Source: an uncultured Cycloclasticus sp. (GTDB lineage: Bacteria > Pseudomonadota > Gammaproteobacteria > Methylococcales > Cycloclasticaceae). From it: 63,287 nt of DNA. Made by a program: the position numbers and the translations under genes. The stretch spans positions 1 through 63,287 of the forward strand of contig CAJXTU010000013.1 of the NCBI GenBank assembly GCA_913060865.1. The letters run 5' to 3'. The notes under the pieces were generated by a model. It did not search any database, was not told the origin of the DNA, and saw only the letters and a program-made list of their open reading frames with translations. Positions 19,306 to 29,276 of the stretch are shown here, in pieces; position 1 is the first letter of the stretch, and every line of letters starts with the position of its first letter.

Positions 19306-20829
19306 TTATTCGCTAATAACAGGAATACCCGCTATTTTAGATTGCCAATGGGCAGGCCCCGTTTTATGTACGGATTCGCCGTTCGAGTCTACTGCTACGG
19401 TAACAGGCATATCTTCCACATAAAACTCTCTGATCGCTTCCATACCTAAATCCTCAAAAGCAATAACCTTGGAGCTTTTAATAGCTTTTGATACGAGATA
19501 AGCGGCACCACCAATAGCCATTAAGTAAGTCGCTTTGTGTTTTTTAATCGCCTCAATACCCGTAGGGCCACGTTCAGCTTTTCCGATCATGCCAAGTAAG
19601 CCGGTTTTATCTAACATCATTTCGGTGAATTTATCCATGCGTGTTGCCGTTGTTGGGCCAGCTGGTCCAACAACTTCATCACGGACAGGATCAACAGGGC
19701 CCACGTAATAGATGAAACGATTTTTGAAATCGACGCCGTCAGGCAATGTTTCACCTTTAGCAAACATATCGGCGATTCGTTTATGCGCAGCATCGCGCCC
19801 AGTTAGCATATGACCACTCAGTAGTAAGCGGTCGCCGGGTTGCCATGCCTGTGCTTCTTCTTCGGTCACGGTATCTAAGTTAACGTGTTTTGTTTGGGCA
19901 TCAGGTGCCCAAGCAATATCAGGCCAATCTTCAAGTTTTGGTGGTTCTATATAGGAAGGCCCAGAGCCATCTAAAACAAAGTGTGCATGACGAGTGGCGG
20001 CACAATTGGGAATCATCGCAACCGGTAATGAAGCGGCGTGCGTTGGCATATGGTTGATTTTTACATCTAATACGGTGGTTAACCCACCGAGCCCTTGGGC
20101 ACCGATGCCGAGAGCATTTACTTTTTCAAAAAGCTCTAAGCGTAGTTCTTCTGCGCGATCATTGGGGCCACGATCTTTTAGCTCCTGAATGTCGATGTGT
20201 TCCATTAACGACTCTTTTGCCAACTTCATGGCCATTTCGGCAGTGCCACCTACGCCAATACCTAAAATACCGGGTGGGCACCAACCCGCACCCATCGTAG
20301 GTACAGTTTTTAATACCCAGTCGACAAGGCTGTCGCTTGGATTAAGCATGACGAATTTAGATTTATTTTCTGAGCCGCCACCTTTGGCGGCAACATGAAT
20401 GCTGACGGTATTGCCGGGTACGATTTTCATGTGCACAACGGCCGGGGTGTTGTCTCCAGTGTTTTTTCGCGCACCCAATGGGTCAGCCACAATAGAGGCT
20501 CTTAGTACATTGTCAGGGTGCAGGTAGGCTTGTCTTACGCCTTCATTACACATATCTTCAACGCTCATGGTGCTATCCCATTGCACATCCATGCCAATTT
20601 CTAAAAATAGGTTAGCAATTCCAGTATCTTGGCAAATAGGGCGGTGGTCCATCGCGCACATGCGTGAATTGAGGAGAATTTGTGCCATGGCGTCTTTTGC
20701 CGCGGGGGATTCTTCTAATTCGTAAGCTTTGCCTAAGGCTTGAATGTAATCTTTTGGATGGTAATAGGAGATAAATTGAAAGGCAGCAGCGACGCTTTCA
20801 ATAAGGTCATTTTGTTTGATAATAGTCAT
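19306..20829 (-). CDS. fumA: Fumarate hydratase class I
   Basis: 4Fe-4S hydratase that interconverts fumarate and malate in the TCA cycle. The protein is 507 aa with the N-terminal alpha domain (NSRMCAMDHRPICQDTG, with a probable cluster Cys) and the C-terminal beta domain in one chain, like FumA/FumB. Further motifs are GAGWCPPGILGIGVGG and GPAGPTTATRMDKF. It starts 27 bp after the large signalling gene on the same strand, so it may share a transcript. A terminator follows it. Confidence 0.93.
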   Translation of the reverse strand: MTIIKQNDLIESVAAAFQFISYYHPKDYIQALGKAYELEESPAAKDAMAQILLNSRMCAMDHRPICQDTGIANLFLEIGMDVQWDSTMSVEDMCNEGVRQAYLHPDNVLRASIVADPLGARKNTGDNTPAVVHMKIVPGNTVSIHVAAKGGGSENKSKFVMLNPSDSLVDWVLKTVPTMGAGWCPPGILGIGVGGTAEMAMKLAKESLMEHIDIQELKDRGPNDRAEELRLELFEKVNALGIGAQGLGGLTTVLDVKINHMPTHAASLPVAMIPNCAATRHAHFVLDGSGPSYIEPPKLEDWPDIAWAPDAQTKHVNLDTVTEEEAQAWQPGDRLLLSGHMLTGRDAAHKRIADMFAKGETLPDGVDFKNRFIYYVGPVDPVRDEVVGPAGPTTATRMDKFTEMMLDKTGLLGMIGKAERGPTGIEAIKKHKATYLMAIGGAAYLVSKAIKSSKVIAFEDLGMEAIREFYVEDMPVTVAVDSNGESVHKTGPAHWQSKIAGIPVISE

Positions 20830-20856
20830 TAAAAAACCCGGATTGTTTAGAAAAGT

Positions 20857-23800
20857 TTATTGTAACAAAGTGATTGGGTAGACGTTATCTATTACCTTAT
20901 TGAAAAATAGCTTTTCAAATTCTTTAGTGGGCATGGGTTTGCCGAAATAATAGCCTTGAACGTAGTCACAATTTAAACTCTTAAGTAGGGTGCTTTGCTC
21001 TTCTGTTTCAACCCCTTCTGCGATGACTTCTATACCCATACTATGAGCCAAAACAATAATGGTTCGTATGATGTCAATATCCACTTTATTATTAAGACTA
21101 TTGTTAACGAATGAACGGTCTATTTTTAATAGGTTGATAGGTAATCGCTTTAAATAACTAAGAGAGGAATAGCCTGTTCCAAAGTCATCGATGGCCAGTT
21201 TTATGCCTAAATTTTTAAGAATGTTTAACTTGTTAATCATCAGTTGTTCGTTATTCATGACAGAACTTTCTGTGATTTCAAGTTCAAGTAAATGGTGTGG
21301 TAATTGAGTTGTTTCTAAAATTGAAGAAATTTTATTTACAATTCCTTCATCTTCTAACTGAAGTGTTGATAAGTTAACCGCTACCCTTATAGGTTTAGCG
21401 CCTCGGTCAAGCCATTTTTTTAATGCTGAGCAAGCAGTTTCTAATACCCACTCTCCAATCATATGAATTTGTCCTGTTTCTTCAGCTAGACCAATAAAAT
21501 CATTAGGAGGAATAAGTCCTTTCTCTGGGTGAAGCCAGCGTACAAGCGCTTCCATGCCGACCAATTCGCCAGTCGATACGTTAAACTGGGGTTGATAAAA
21601 AACTTTTAATTCATCACGCAAAATAACATTACGTAATTCATTTTCTATCACTAAGCGTTTGTTGATACTTTCGGTCATAGTGTCATCAAAGAACACATAT
21701 GGGGTCTTTGACTGCTTAGATGAATACATAGCAATATCTGCATTTTTTATCAGGTTACTGATATTATCTCCAGTGGTGGGAAATACGCTAATCCCAAGAC
21801 TAGCATTTACATGCATTTCTTTTTCTAAGAAGACAAATGGTCTTGATAGGTTGTTTTGTATTTTACGGGCCAAGGTCTCAATTATATGATGCGACTTAAC
21901 ATCTGTTAAAGCGATAACAAATTCATCACCTCCAAACCGCGAAATGATATCTACTTCTCTAACGCTTCTTGAAAGGCGTTCGGCTACAATTTTTAATAAT
22001 AAATCACCTGCTTCATGGCCGTATGAATCATTAACGAGTTTGAAACGATCTAAATCTAGAAAAATAATGGCCATTATTTTCTCTTCACGTTCATGTTTAG
22101 CAATCAGTTCGGTAGCCCTTTTGGTAAATAAAGACCGGTTCATTAAACCAGTTAAATGATCTTTGTGGGCTAAGTCGAATATTTGTTTTTCGTTCTGTTT
22201 AGTCGTTAATATTCGATTAATTCGATGAATGAAAAGCGGCAGGTTCAATGGTTTTGAAAAATAATCAAGTGCGCCAACTTGAAATGCATTGTTAATGGAG
22301 GTTTCGTTTTCTTGATTTGAGGTGATGGTGAAAGGAATATTATTGCTGGATAATTCATGGCAAATTTTGTTAAAGCTATGATCATCATTGGATGAAGCAT
22401 GTTCTAAAATAACCATATCCGGTGTGTTTCGCTCGCAGTATAGCTCTCCTTGGTAGTTATTAATTACTTCATCTACATTGTGCCCTGTATCCTCCAAAGC
22501 ATTTTTTATTAAACTTCGATCTCTTTTATCAGTGTCAATTAATAGGATTTTAGCGGGGCTAAAACGTTGGTTTAACTCCATTGTTTTTGTATCTAGCTCG
22601 CTAAGTCTAGAGGAAACTTCTTTAATAACTAATTCAGCTTCGAACACAATAATTTTATGCTGTAGATTTAAAAATTTAGCTTCACCATCACCACAAGCAT
22701 TTTCAAGTTTTTGACAAGCTTGGGAAAGTCGTAAGGCGGCTATATTGGAAGCACTACTTTTTATTGATGCTGTAATGCGTTTAATATTAGCTCTATCAAG
22801 TTGGGAAACGTCCATTTTTAATTTAGTTAAGGAAAGAGGGGTTTCTTCAAGAAATGTCTCCAGTACAGTTTTAAACTCAGGCCCAAGTGTTTCTTGGCGT
22901 TTTAAATAAGACGTTTCATCCAGAACTGTTTTTATTAATATGTTGTTTTCAATACGCTGTTTAGGGTGGCTCTTTATGGCATCAAGTGATATCCATCGCT
23001 GTAAGGTATTTTTTAAGGACATGAGTGTTAATGGTTTTGCCATAAAGTCATCCATCCCTGCGGCTATACATTGTTCTCGGTCGATAGATTGCTGGTTCGC
23101 GGTTAAAGCGACGATAGGTGTGTGAGTACCTTGGGTTTCAAGTTCACGAATTTGGAATGTTGCTTCATAACCATCCATTTCAGGCATTTGGCAATCCATC
23201 AAAATAAGGTCAAATGCTTGGGCAGAGAATAGTTCTAGCGCCTCTAGGCCATCGTTAGCCAGGGTGATGTTGCACTTAAAACGCTCTAGCATGGCTTTAG
23301 CCACAAGTTGATTAGCTTTGTTATCTTCGACAACAAGAATATTCTTAAATTTATACTCGGGAAGGTGTTCTTCTACCTCCGCTTGTTCAACTAAAGACGT
23401 TGTTTTTAATGTTGTTGATGTGCTGAAGTTTAATATTAAATCTGATTGTTTAACAGGTCGGCTGATGTGTCCAAACACGTTTAATTCTTTGGTTGAGTCA
23501 AAGTGAGTTGAATTATTCGCAACCAGTGCGATTATTTTTGTTTCGTTTAATGTGTTATCGGCATTAATCATACGAATTAATGCAGTTTGGCTAATGCTTG
23601 AATGAAGTTTATCGATTAAAACAAAGTCGTAAGGGCGTTTTAGCGCTTTGTGTTGACGCATTTTTTTTATTGCGCCAGGACCATCACTCACATGATCTGA
23701 AAAATAAGAAAGAGCTTGGAATTGTTGCTCGATAAAGCGGCTAGAAAAATCATCATCACCGACATATAAAATATTAAGGTGGCTTGGCATTGTGGGTGCG

Positions 23801-25320
23801 TTTGACTGTTTTTGTTCATTGGCTTGCTTATCAATAATGAAATTTGCAGTAAACCAAAAAGTACTTCCTTTCCCCTCTTCGCTATTTACGCCCATCTCAC
23901 CGCCAAATATAGTAACAAGTTGTCGGCTGATCGCCAGGCCTAGCCCAGTGCCGCCAAACTCTCTAGTAGTTGAGTTATCGGCTTGTGAAAAAGCGTTAAA
24001 TATTTTATTTTGGACTTCCTGAGGGATACCCATGCCGGTATCTTTTACTTCAAACAGTAAGGTAATATTGCTTTCATGCAATGAAGATATTGATGTGGTG
24101 ACACTGACTTCGCCAGTGTGGGTAAACTTGATAGCATTCCCGAGTAAATTTTGTAGAATTTGTTGAAGCCTTAACTCATCTGCAATCAAATTAATAGGCA
24201 CGTCGCTGTTTAGGAAATAAGCGATGGAAATATTTTTTCGCTGGGTTTGAGTGCTTAATAGGGTAATGGAATTTTCTAATGTATTACGTAAGTTAAAGGA
24301 CTCTTCGTGTAATGCGACATCATGCTGGTCATATTTAGAAAAGTCTAAAACATCATCAATTAAGCCTAATAGTGAGTTGGCGCTAGTAGAGGCGACCTTT
24401 AAATATTCTTTTTGTTGGGTGGTAAGGTTCATATCAGACAGCAGCTCTAACATACCAGAAATACCATTTAAGGGTGTCCTGAGCTCGTGACTAACATTGG
24501 CTGCAAATTCACTTTTGACTTTCGCAGCTTCAATAGCAATGTCGCGTGTTGTTACCAGTTCTTTTTCGCGGTTTTCTAGAATGTGCATCATGTCAGTAAA
24601 TGCTTGTTCCATTCTCATAATGTCTTGTGTGCTACCAATACTTTTTCGATCTGTTACGTTGCCTTCTGCAGCGTTAAGCATGTTCTGAGCAAGGTTCTCG
24701 ATGGGTTTGCTGATACGTTTTGTAATGATTAAAAGAGCCCATAATAAAAGTAGGGCTAAGACACTGATAACGATTAAATTATATTTATAAAAATCATTTT
24801 TAAGTGCACTGAGTACATTTTTACTGACCGTTAGGCGGACGTAACCTAATAGTTTTGGCTCAAACTCATTATCGGAATAAAGAAAGGTTTCTTCATCATG
24901 GGTACTAAAAACAGGTGAACTATACGTCCACTCATTTTCATTTTCATAGTCTAATAAAGTGGAATTTGTGGGGAGGGTCGTTGTTTGCCTTTCTGATAGA
25001 TCACTACTTTGATAAATAACTTGCATTTTATCGTTATAAATACCAGCTGCCTTAACGTCTGGAAAGGAGAGAATTGATTCTACGACTAATTGGGCCTCAG
25101 CTTCGCTGAGGTACAATAGTGCGATACGGCTGTTATTTGCAAAAGACTCGACAAGTTGGAGCCCTGTTTTATTAAGGCTATCATGAACACTCCTTGAAGA
25201 TAAGTTTGAAGTGACTAGCGTAGCAATCGTTATTAAGAGTGCAATTCCTATAAAATAGGTTGTGGTCAGTAGATTTTTAAAACTGCGTTGCGTTAAAAAT
25301 TTGTATAGTTGCTTAATCAT
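20857..25320 (-). CDS. Membrane hybrid sensor kinase with three receiver-like domains, a degenerate Hpt, GGDEF and EAL
   Basis: A 1,487-aa inner-membrane signalling protein. Positions below count from the in-frame GTG two codons upstream; the ATG start at 25320 is preferred. TM1 is at ~20-40, TM2 at ~183-203, with a CHASE8-like periplasmic sensor between, then HAMP. HisKA has the phospho-acceptor His280 (NVSHELRTPLNG), and HATPase has the N, G1 and G2 boxes. The first receiver (~517-635) keeps Asp572 but has Arg for the conserved Lys. The second (662-780) is normal, with Asp711 and Lys764. An Hpt-like segment (~810-910) reads ASIKSSASNIAA, with Ala853 where His belongs. The third receiver (~925-1040) has Glu975 for Asp. 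GGDEF is intact (1132-1136, RxxD 1123-1126), and EAL is intact (MEALVRW, IDDFGTGYSS, AEGVET). It overlaps the binding-protein gene by 8 bases. Confidence 0.93.
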   Translation of the reverse strand: MIKQLYKFLTQRSFKNLLTTTYFIGIALLITIATLVTSNLSSRSVHDSLNKTGLQLVESFANNSRIALLYLSEAEAQLVVESILSFPDVKAAGIYNDKMQVIYQSSDLSERQTTTLPTNSTLLDYENENEWTYSSPVFSTHDEETFLYSDNEFEPKLLGYVRLTVSKNVLSALKNDFYKYNLIVISVLALLLLWALLIITKRISKPIENLAQNMLNAAEGNVTDRKSIGSTQDIMRMEQAFTDMMHILENREKELVTTRDIAIEAAKVKSEFAANVSHELRTPLNGISGMLELLSDMNLTTQQKEYLKVASTSANSLLGLIDDVLDFSKYDQHDVALHEESFNLRNTLENSITLLSTQTQRKNISIAYFLNSDVPINLIADELRLQQILQNLLGNAIKFTHTGEVSVTTSISSLHESNITLLFEVKDTGMGIPQEVQNKIFNAFSQADNSTTREFGGTGLGLAISRQLVTIFGGEMGVNSEEGKGSTFWFTANFIIDKQANEQKQSNAPTMPSHLNILYVGDDDFSSRFIEQQFQALSYFSDHVSDGPGAIKKMRQHKALKRPYDFVLIDKLHSSISQTALIRMINADNTLNETKIIALVANNSTHFDSTKELNVFGHISRPVKQSDLILNFSTSTTLKTTSLVEQAEVEEHLPEYKFKNILVVEDNKANQLVAKAMLERFKCNITLANDGLEALELFSAQAFDLILMDCQMPEMDGYEATFQIRELETQGTHTPIVALTANQQSIDREQCIAAGMDDFMAKPLTLMSLKNTLQRWISLDAIKSHPKQRIENNILIKTVLDETSYLKRQETLGPEFKTVLETFLEETPLSLTKLKMDVSQLDRANIKRITASIKSSASNIAALRLSQACQKLENACGDGEAKFLNLQHKIIVFEAELVIKEVSSRLSELDTKTMELNQRFSPAKILLIDTDKRDRSLIKNALEDTGHNVDEVINNYQGELYCERNTPDMVILEHASSNDDHSFNKICHELSSNNIPFTITSNQENETSINNAFQVGALDYFSKPLNLPLFIHRINRILTTKQNEKQIFDLAHKDHLTGLMNRSLFTKRATELIAKHEREEKIMAIIFLDLDRFKLVNDSYGHEAGDLLLKIVAERLSRSVREVDIISRFGGDEFVIALTDVKSHHIIETLARKIQNNLSRPFVFLEKEMHVNASLGISVFPTTGDNISNLIKNADIAMYSSKQSKTPYVFFDDTMTESINKRLVIENELRNVILRDELKVFYQPQFNVSTGELVGMEALVRWLHPEKGLIPPNDFIGLAEETGQIHMIGEWVLETACSALKKWLDRGAKPIRVAVNLSTLQLEDEGIVNKISSILETTQLPHHLLELEITESSVMNNEQLMINKLNILKNLGIKLAIDDFGTGYSSLSYLKRLPINLLKIDRSFVNNSLNNKVDIDIIRTIIVLAHSMGIEVIAEGVETEEQSTLLKSLNCDYVQGYYFGKPMPTKEFEKLFFNKVIDNVYPITLLQ

Positions 25321-26278
25321 TTGCACTGACCCTTGGGTATGTCAAAGCAAAGTTAGTTTTTTGTTTTACATTGATGATGTTTGAGAGATGTTTAGCGGTC
25401 CTAAGGTTAGCAACGACGAGTGATGACTGCATGGGCATAATGTTAACTTTTTGCCCATTTAATAGACGAATAGTCGTGAGAGCTAAATCTTTTCCTATTT
25501 GCTGGTTATCGGGGAGTAATGATAAGAGTGCTCCCCGGCGCACATGTGATGGATTGCTAGATATAACGACTTGTTTGTATTTCCAAGCATCAGATAAAAT
25601 CCTTGGTAATAAACTTTTACTATCAAAGGTTGGGTCATGATGTAAAAGCCATAAAGCACTCTTAGTATGATCACTATTACGAACTATTTTTTTATATATT
25701 AAAGCAGATTGTTGTAGGTTTGATGCTTCATGAGGAATGATAGTAATTCCATTTTTAGCCGTGCTTTCAATAGCTCTTTGAACTAACCAGCCGTTAGTTG
25801 TTGGGTCAAATACAACATGAATTTCTTTAATGGTGGGCTGTATTTTTTTTAATTCTGCAAAAAGAAGGATGGGGTCTGGGCTCATAGATACGCCACTACG
25901 ACCTCTGTTAATGTCATGACCGGAAAGAAATGAAGCGCCACGAACGGTTTTAAATGATGCGTCTATTTTTTCTTGAAGGGATTTAAACCCTCCACCGAGT
26001 AATATGACTAGGTCGGGATTCTTCTGTTGGAGAAACTGTAAAACGTCACTTTCTTGTGAGGATTTGTTAATACTACGTGTTTGTAAATTAAGGTGAGGTT
26101 GGTCTTTAATTCCATCGATAATAGCATCAAAAAATGTGCTGTACGGCTTTCTGGCTTCAGGGTAAAAAATAGTTACGTTAAACGTGGTGTTAGCCATTAG
26201 GTCGTCATCCGCAATAGTGCTTGCGCAAAACAGTAGAACAAGTATCAGCGCGCTATAAAAATTTTTAAAATATATCAT
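25313..26278 (-). CDS. Periplasmic ABC-type substrate-binding protein (PF04392-like)
   Basis: A 321-aa secreted protein with a signal peptide (hydrophobic FYSALILVLLFCAS, then ADDDL). The fold style (FDAIIDGIKDQ, PDLVILLGGG, IHVVFDPTTNGW, ALWLLHHDP) matches the ABC_sub_bind family (PF04392). The C-terminal part carries MPMQSSLVVANLRTAKHL. No permease or ATPase gene is nearby. Instead it lies between a TonB receptor and a membrane hybrid kinase, and its stop overlaps the kinase start. It is therefore likely a periplasmic ligand detector for the kinase rather than a transport subunit. The ligand cannot be named. Confidence 0.82.
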   Translation of the reverse strand: MIYFKNFYSALILVLLFCASTIADDDLMANTTFNVTIFYPEARKPYSTFFDAIIDGIKDQPHLNLQTRSINKSSQESDVLQFLQQKNPDLVILLGGGFKSLQEKIDASFKTVRGASFLSGHDINRGRSGVSMSPDPILLFAELKKIQPTIKEIHVVFDPTTNGWLVQRAIESTAKNGITIIPHEASNLQQSALIYKKIVRNSDHTKSALWLLHHDPTFDSKSLLPRILSDAWKYKQVVISSNPSHVRRGALLSLLPDNQQIGKDLALTTIRLLNGQKVNIMPMQSSLVVANLRTAKHLSNIINVKQKTNFALTYPRVSAND

Positions 26279-26337
26279 TGAATTTTAATCGTCCTTGATT
26301 ATTTTGTATTTGCCATCTGCATACGGTTAGAGCAAAC

Positions 26338-28419
26338 TTAATGCAGTGATTTTCGTAATTCAATAAACAAGCCTCTACCAGCCAATGGTAAATCATTAGT
26401 AATTGCACCCGGTGCTAGTGACGGCTCTCGCGCATCTTCATCAAACAAATTTCTTGCAGATATTGCGAACTCGTACCCAGGTGAAAACTCTTTAGCACGT
26501 AAGGTTAAATCTACAATGCTGTAATCATCAATATCTGAGCGAAGGTCGCCACTGGCTCGTTGCCTGTCCATTACATGGTTAAACTGCGAATTGATTGACC
26601 AAATGGGGCTTAAGTCATAATTGGCTCGTATATACATTTGTTGTTGAGGCGCATCGGCAGCATCACTACTAGTGGCTTTGTCCTCAGATGATTGATAGGC
26701 ATAATTACCGTAGACAGCTAATTTATCGGTCGCTTTCCAATTAACTTCCATTTCTAAACCATGACCTGTTTGTTTGCCGGTATTGTTGGCGGTGGTTGGG
26801 TCAAAGCGGATAATATCGTCTATTTGATAATAGAATATATTGAAGCCGATTTTTAAATCGTTAGTGGCGGCATAGTCAAAAGCAAGCTCATAGGTATCGA
26901 TAACTTCTGGGTCAAGGTCTGGGTTACCAACAGCCACGGGGTTATTAATATTAAATTGTTCTGCAAAAGAGGGCGCTCTGAATGATCGGCCATACAGTAG
27001 TTTACTGGTTAAACGGTAATTGGTTTGCCAAACAAGAGCTAATCTTGGGTTAACTGTGCTGCCAAAATCTGAATAATGGTCATATCGTAAGCCAGCTGTT
27101 AACGTCCAATCAGGGGCGAAGTCCCATGCATCTTGGATAAACCCATAATAAATTTTACGGGTTTTTTCTTGGTTAAATGGTGCGGTGTCTGTCACATCCA
27201 TAAGACTTCCAAGAGGAATAAGAGCCGCTCCAAAAGGTACATAGTTTTTCATTTCCTCAATTTTGTACTGGTCTTGATGGTGGAAGCCAGTGCCAACGCG
27301 AATATCATGGTTGTTTATACCGGTGTAAAACGTAGAGAGGTCTAAACGGTTATGTCGCTCGTATATGTTTGGTTTAGCCAATACGCCATTAGGGAAAGTG
27401 TGAATTGGAAGCCCGGTTGTATTGGTACCGGGTGGAAGTAATACTAGGTCTGAGCGAGTAATGCTGTTAAAAATACTGTATTGTGCTTTAAACTCCCACC
27501 CTTCTATTGAGTCCTTATTAAGATAAGTGATATCTGCATTGTATCGATCGGCTTCAACTTCTCCAGTTAAGTCAATTGCTTGGAATAAACCGGCACCTGT
27601 TTCACCCTTTCTTCGACTTTGATAGCCTAGTCGAACCTGCCATGTGTCTTTAGAAATATCTAAGCGGGTATCTAATGATTGACGGCCTAATGTTACTCCA
27701 TTAGGCGCTAATGAAGCATTTGTGTTAAGAAAAGGATTAGCGTCAAGGGCAGATTGAAAATCATTTTCAATTTTTTCATGTTGCCCGTGTGTGTCTAAAA
27801 CCTGTGCAGAGAAGGCCGTATCCCAACCAGCAATTGAACCACCGTATTGTAACCAACCGCGGTATTCGTCAAAACTACCTGCGGATGCGCCTATTTCTAG
27901 CCCATCAATTTCGGTAGAGTTTTTAGTAATGATATTAATGGTTCCAGCAAACGCATCCGCACCATAAATAGCGGAGCCTGGGCCTCGAATGACTTCAATA
28001 CGTGAAATATTCTCAACGGGCATGCCGCCCCATGCTTGAGAGCGGTCACCTGTAAAAATATTAGTGATGGGGATGCCATTGATCAGCATTAGAACTTGGG
28101 AGTTAACATTTGATGAAATGCCGCGTATTTGGTAAATGGGGTTGTAGCCGCCAGCTGTGTATGAAACGTGTAAACCCGGTATGGTTTCTAGTACCTCGTC
28201 AATGTCCCTAGCTCCAATTTGACGAATCGTTTTTGCTGAAATAATACTGGCAACGGCAGGGGCTTGAGACACGGTTTGTTTTCGCCCTGTGGCGATATAA
28301 ATATATTCCTCATCACCATAGATGCCCTCTAACGTATTGTCGTCTCCATTAAATGCGTATGAGGTGGTTCCAAAAGAGAAGAGTATAATTAAGAGCAACC
28401 AAGCAATCGTTTTTTTCAT
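26338..28419 (-). CDS. TonB-dependent outer-membrane receptor
   Basis: A 693-aa receptor with a signal peptide (WLLLIILFSFGTTSYA), a possible TonB box in EEYIYIATGRKQ, a plug domain (IPGLHVSYTAGGYNPIYQIR; RIEVIRGPGSAIYGADAFAG) and a 22-strand barrel with the typical terminal Phe-like ending (GRGLFIELRKSLH). Plug and barrel resemble the BtuB/colicin I receptor branch, which takes up siderophores, cobalamin or other scarce ligands. The substrate is unknown. It lies 56 bp after the citrate-synthase-like gene with no terminator seen, and 59 bp before the binding-protein gene. Confidence 0.92.
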   Translation of the reverse strand: MKKTIAWLLLIILFSFGTTSYAFNGDDNTLEGIYGDEEYIYIATGRKQTVSQAPAVASIISAKTIRQIGARDIDEVLETIPGLHVSYTAGGYNPIYQIRGISSNVNSQVLMLINGIPITNIFTGDRSQAWGGMPVENISRIEVIRGPGSAIYGADAFAGTINIITKNSTEIDGLEIGASAGSFDEYRGWLQYGGSIAGWDTAFSAQVLDTHGQHEKIENDFQSALDANPFLNTNASLAPNGVTLGRQSLDTRLDISKDTWQVRLGYQSRRKGETGAGLFQAIDLTGEVEADRYNADITYLNKDSIEGWEFKAQYSIFNSITRSDLVLLPPGTNTTGLPIHTFPNGVLAKPNIYERHNRLDLSTFYTGINNHDIRVGTGFHHQDQYKIEEMKNYVPFGAALIPLGSLMDVTDTAPFNQEKTRKIYYGFIQDAWDFAPDWTLTAGLRYDHYSDFGSTVNPRLALVWQTNYRLTSKLLYGRSFRAPSFAEQFNINNPVAVGNPDLDPEVIDTYELAFDYAATNDLKIGFNIFYYQIDDIIRFDPTTANNTGKQTGHGLEMEVNWKATDKLAVYGNYAYQSSEDKATSSDAADAPQQQMYIRANYDLSPIWSINSQFNHVMDRQRASGDLRSDIDDYSIVDLTLRAKEFSPGYEFAISARNLFDEDAREPSLAPGAITNDLPLAGRGLFIELRKSLH

Positions 28420-28475
28420 GAATGAGCCTATGTAATTTTTATTTGTTGTTTTAAGGTTAGTTCATATTTTGTAAA

Positions 28476-29276
28476 TTACCAGTTTCGATCTCCTCGTCCT
28501 TTATAACTTAGGCGACTACAGGGTAGAGGGAAGAATGTACCTTCTTCGTGACTGACTGCATCAATAAAACATGGCAATATTCCTGATGAAAAAGCAATGA
28601 TTATTCCGTAATACTGTTCTCGCGTTGTGAAGCCAATGTCTGCTATTAAGGCAGAGTTAATACCAGCAGCATTCATTCTTAATTTGTACCTAGATTCATA
28701 AAGAATTTTTTCAATTTCAAAAGTAAGTTGTGTGTGGGGGCCATTAGCTAAACCTAGTTTTTTTGCCTCGTTGAGCAAAGGTGTAATTCTTTCATCTGAA
28801 TTTGCAACAGGCCGCCCAAACCCTGGGATTGAACGATTTGTTTTTAATTCATTTAATACAAATTTAGCTAAGTCTTTATTTTTATCAACAATAGATTGGG
28901 CTCTTTTGATGAAGTCTATTGCCAGAAAGCCAGCATTTGTACCATAGACGTTTGCTTCTGAACAAGCAGTTGAGGCAGCAATCGCGAGTGCACCAGTTGA
29001 TTTTGCAGATGCGCTGAGAGCTGCAATACGATTATTCCAGATTCTAGGGTCTGGGTAACTCATCGTTAATGACCATATTTTTTCCATTAATTTAATTTCA
29101 TTATCAGAGAACATTTTATTCGTGATCCCAAAAATAAAATGTTTAAACCATGAAATATCATTAAGCTCTGTGAATAGGTCTTTTCCTCTAAAAACGACCC
29201 GTTCACCTACAAATGCTGCGCCGATATCAGTATGCCAATTATCTTCAGCCTTTATTAGAGTCCCTGGACCTTTCAA
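28476..29276 (-). CDS. Citrate-synthase-fold protein (citryl-CoA lyase-like), catalytic residues apparently absent
   Basis: A 266-aa protein with the helical style of the citrate synthase/citryl-CoA lyase family (MSYPDPRIWNNRIAALSAS, RSIPGFGRPVANSDERI, GFTTREQYYGIIIAFSSG). Aligned by eye, the three catalytic positions are changed. The His of the HGGANE motif is Tyr111 (VYGTNAG), the His of GFGHP is Arg155 (GFGRP), and the Asp of NVDG is Ala204 (MNAAG). The start is TTG at 29276, in a TTGA overlap with the stop of the previous gene. Length matches single-domain citryl-CoA lyase rather than full citrate synthase. With the next entry it forms a pair of related but different subunits. Family placement is good; function is unknown. 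Confidence 0.78.
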   Translation of the reverse strand: MKGPGTLIKAEDNWHTDIGAAFVGERVVFRGKDLFTELNDISWFKHFIFGITNKMFSDNEIKLMEKIWSLTMSYPDPRIWNNRIAALSASAKSTGALAIAASTACSEANVYGTNAGFLAIDFIKRAQSIVDKNKDLAKFVLNELKTNRSIPGFGRPVANSDERITPLLNEAKKLGLANGPHTQLTFEIEKILYESRYKLRMNAAGINSALIADIGFTTREQYYGIIIAFSSGILPCFIDAVSHEEGTFFPLPCSRLSYKGRGDRNW

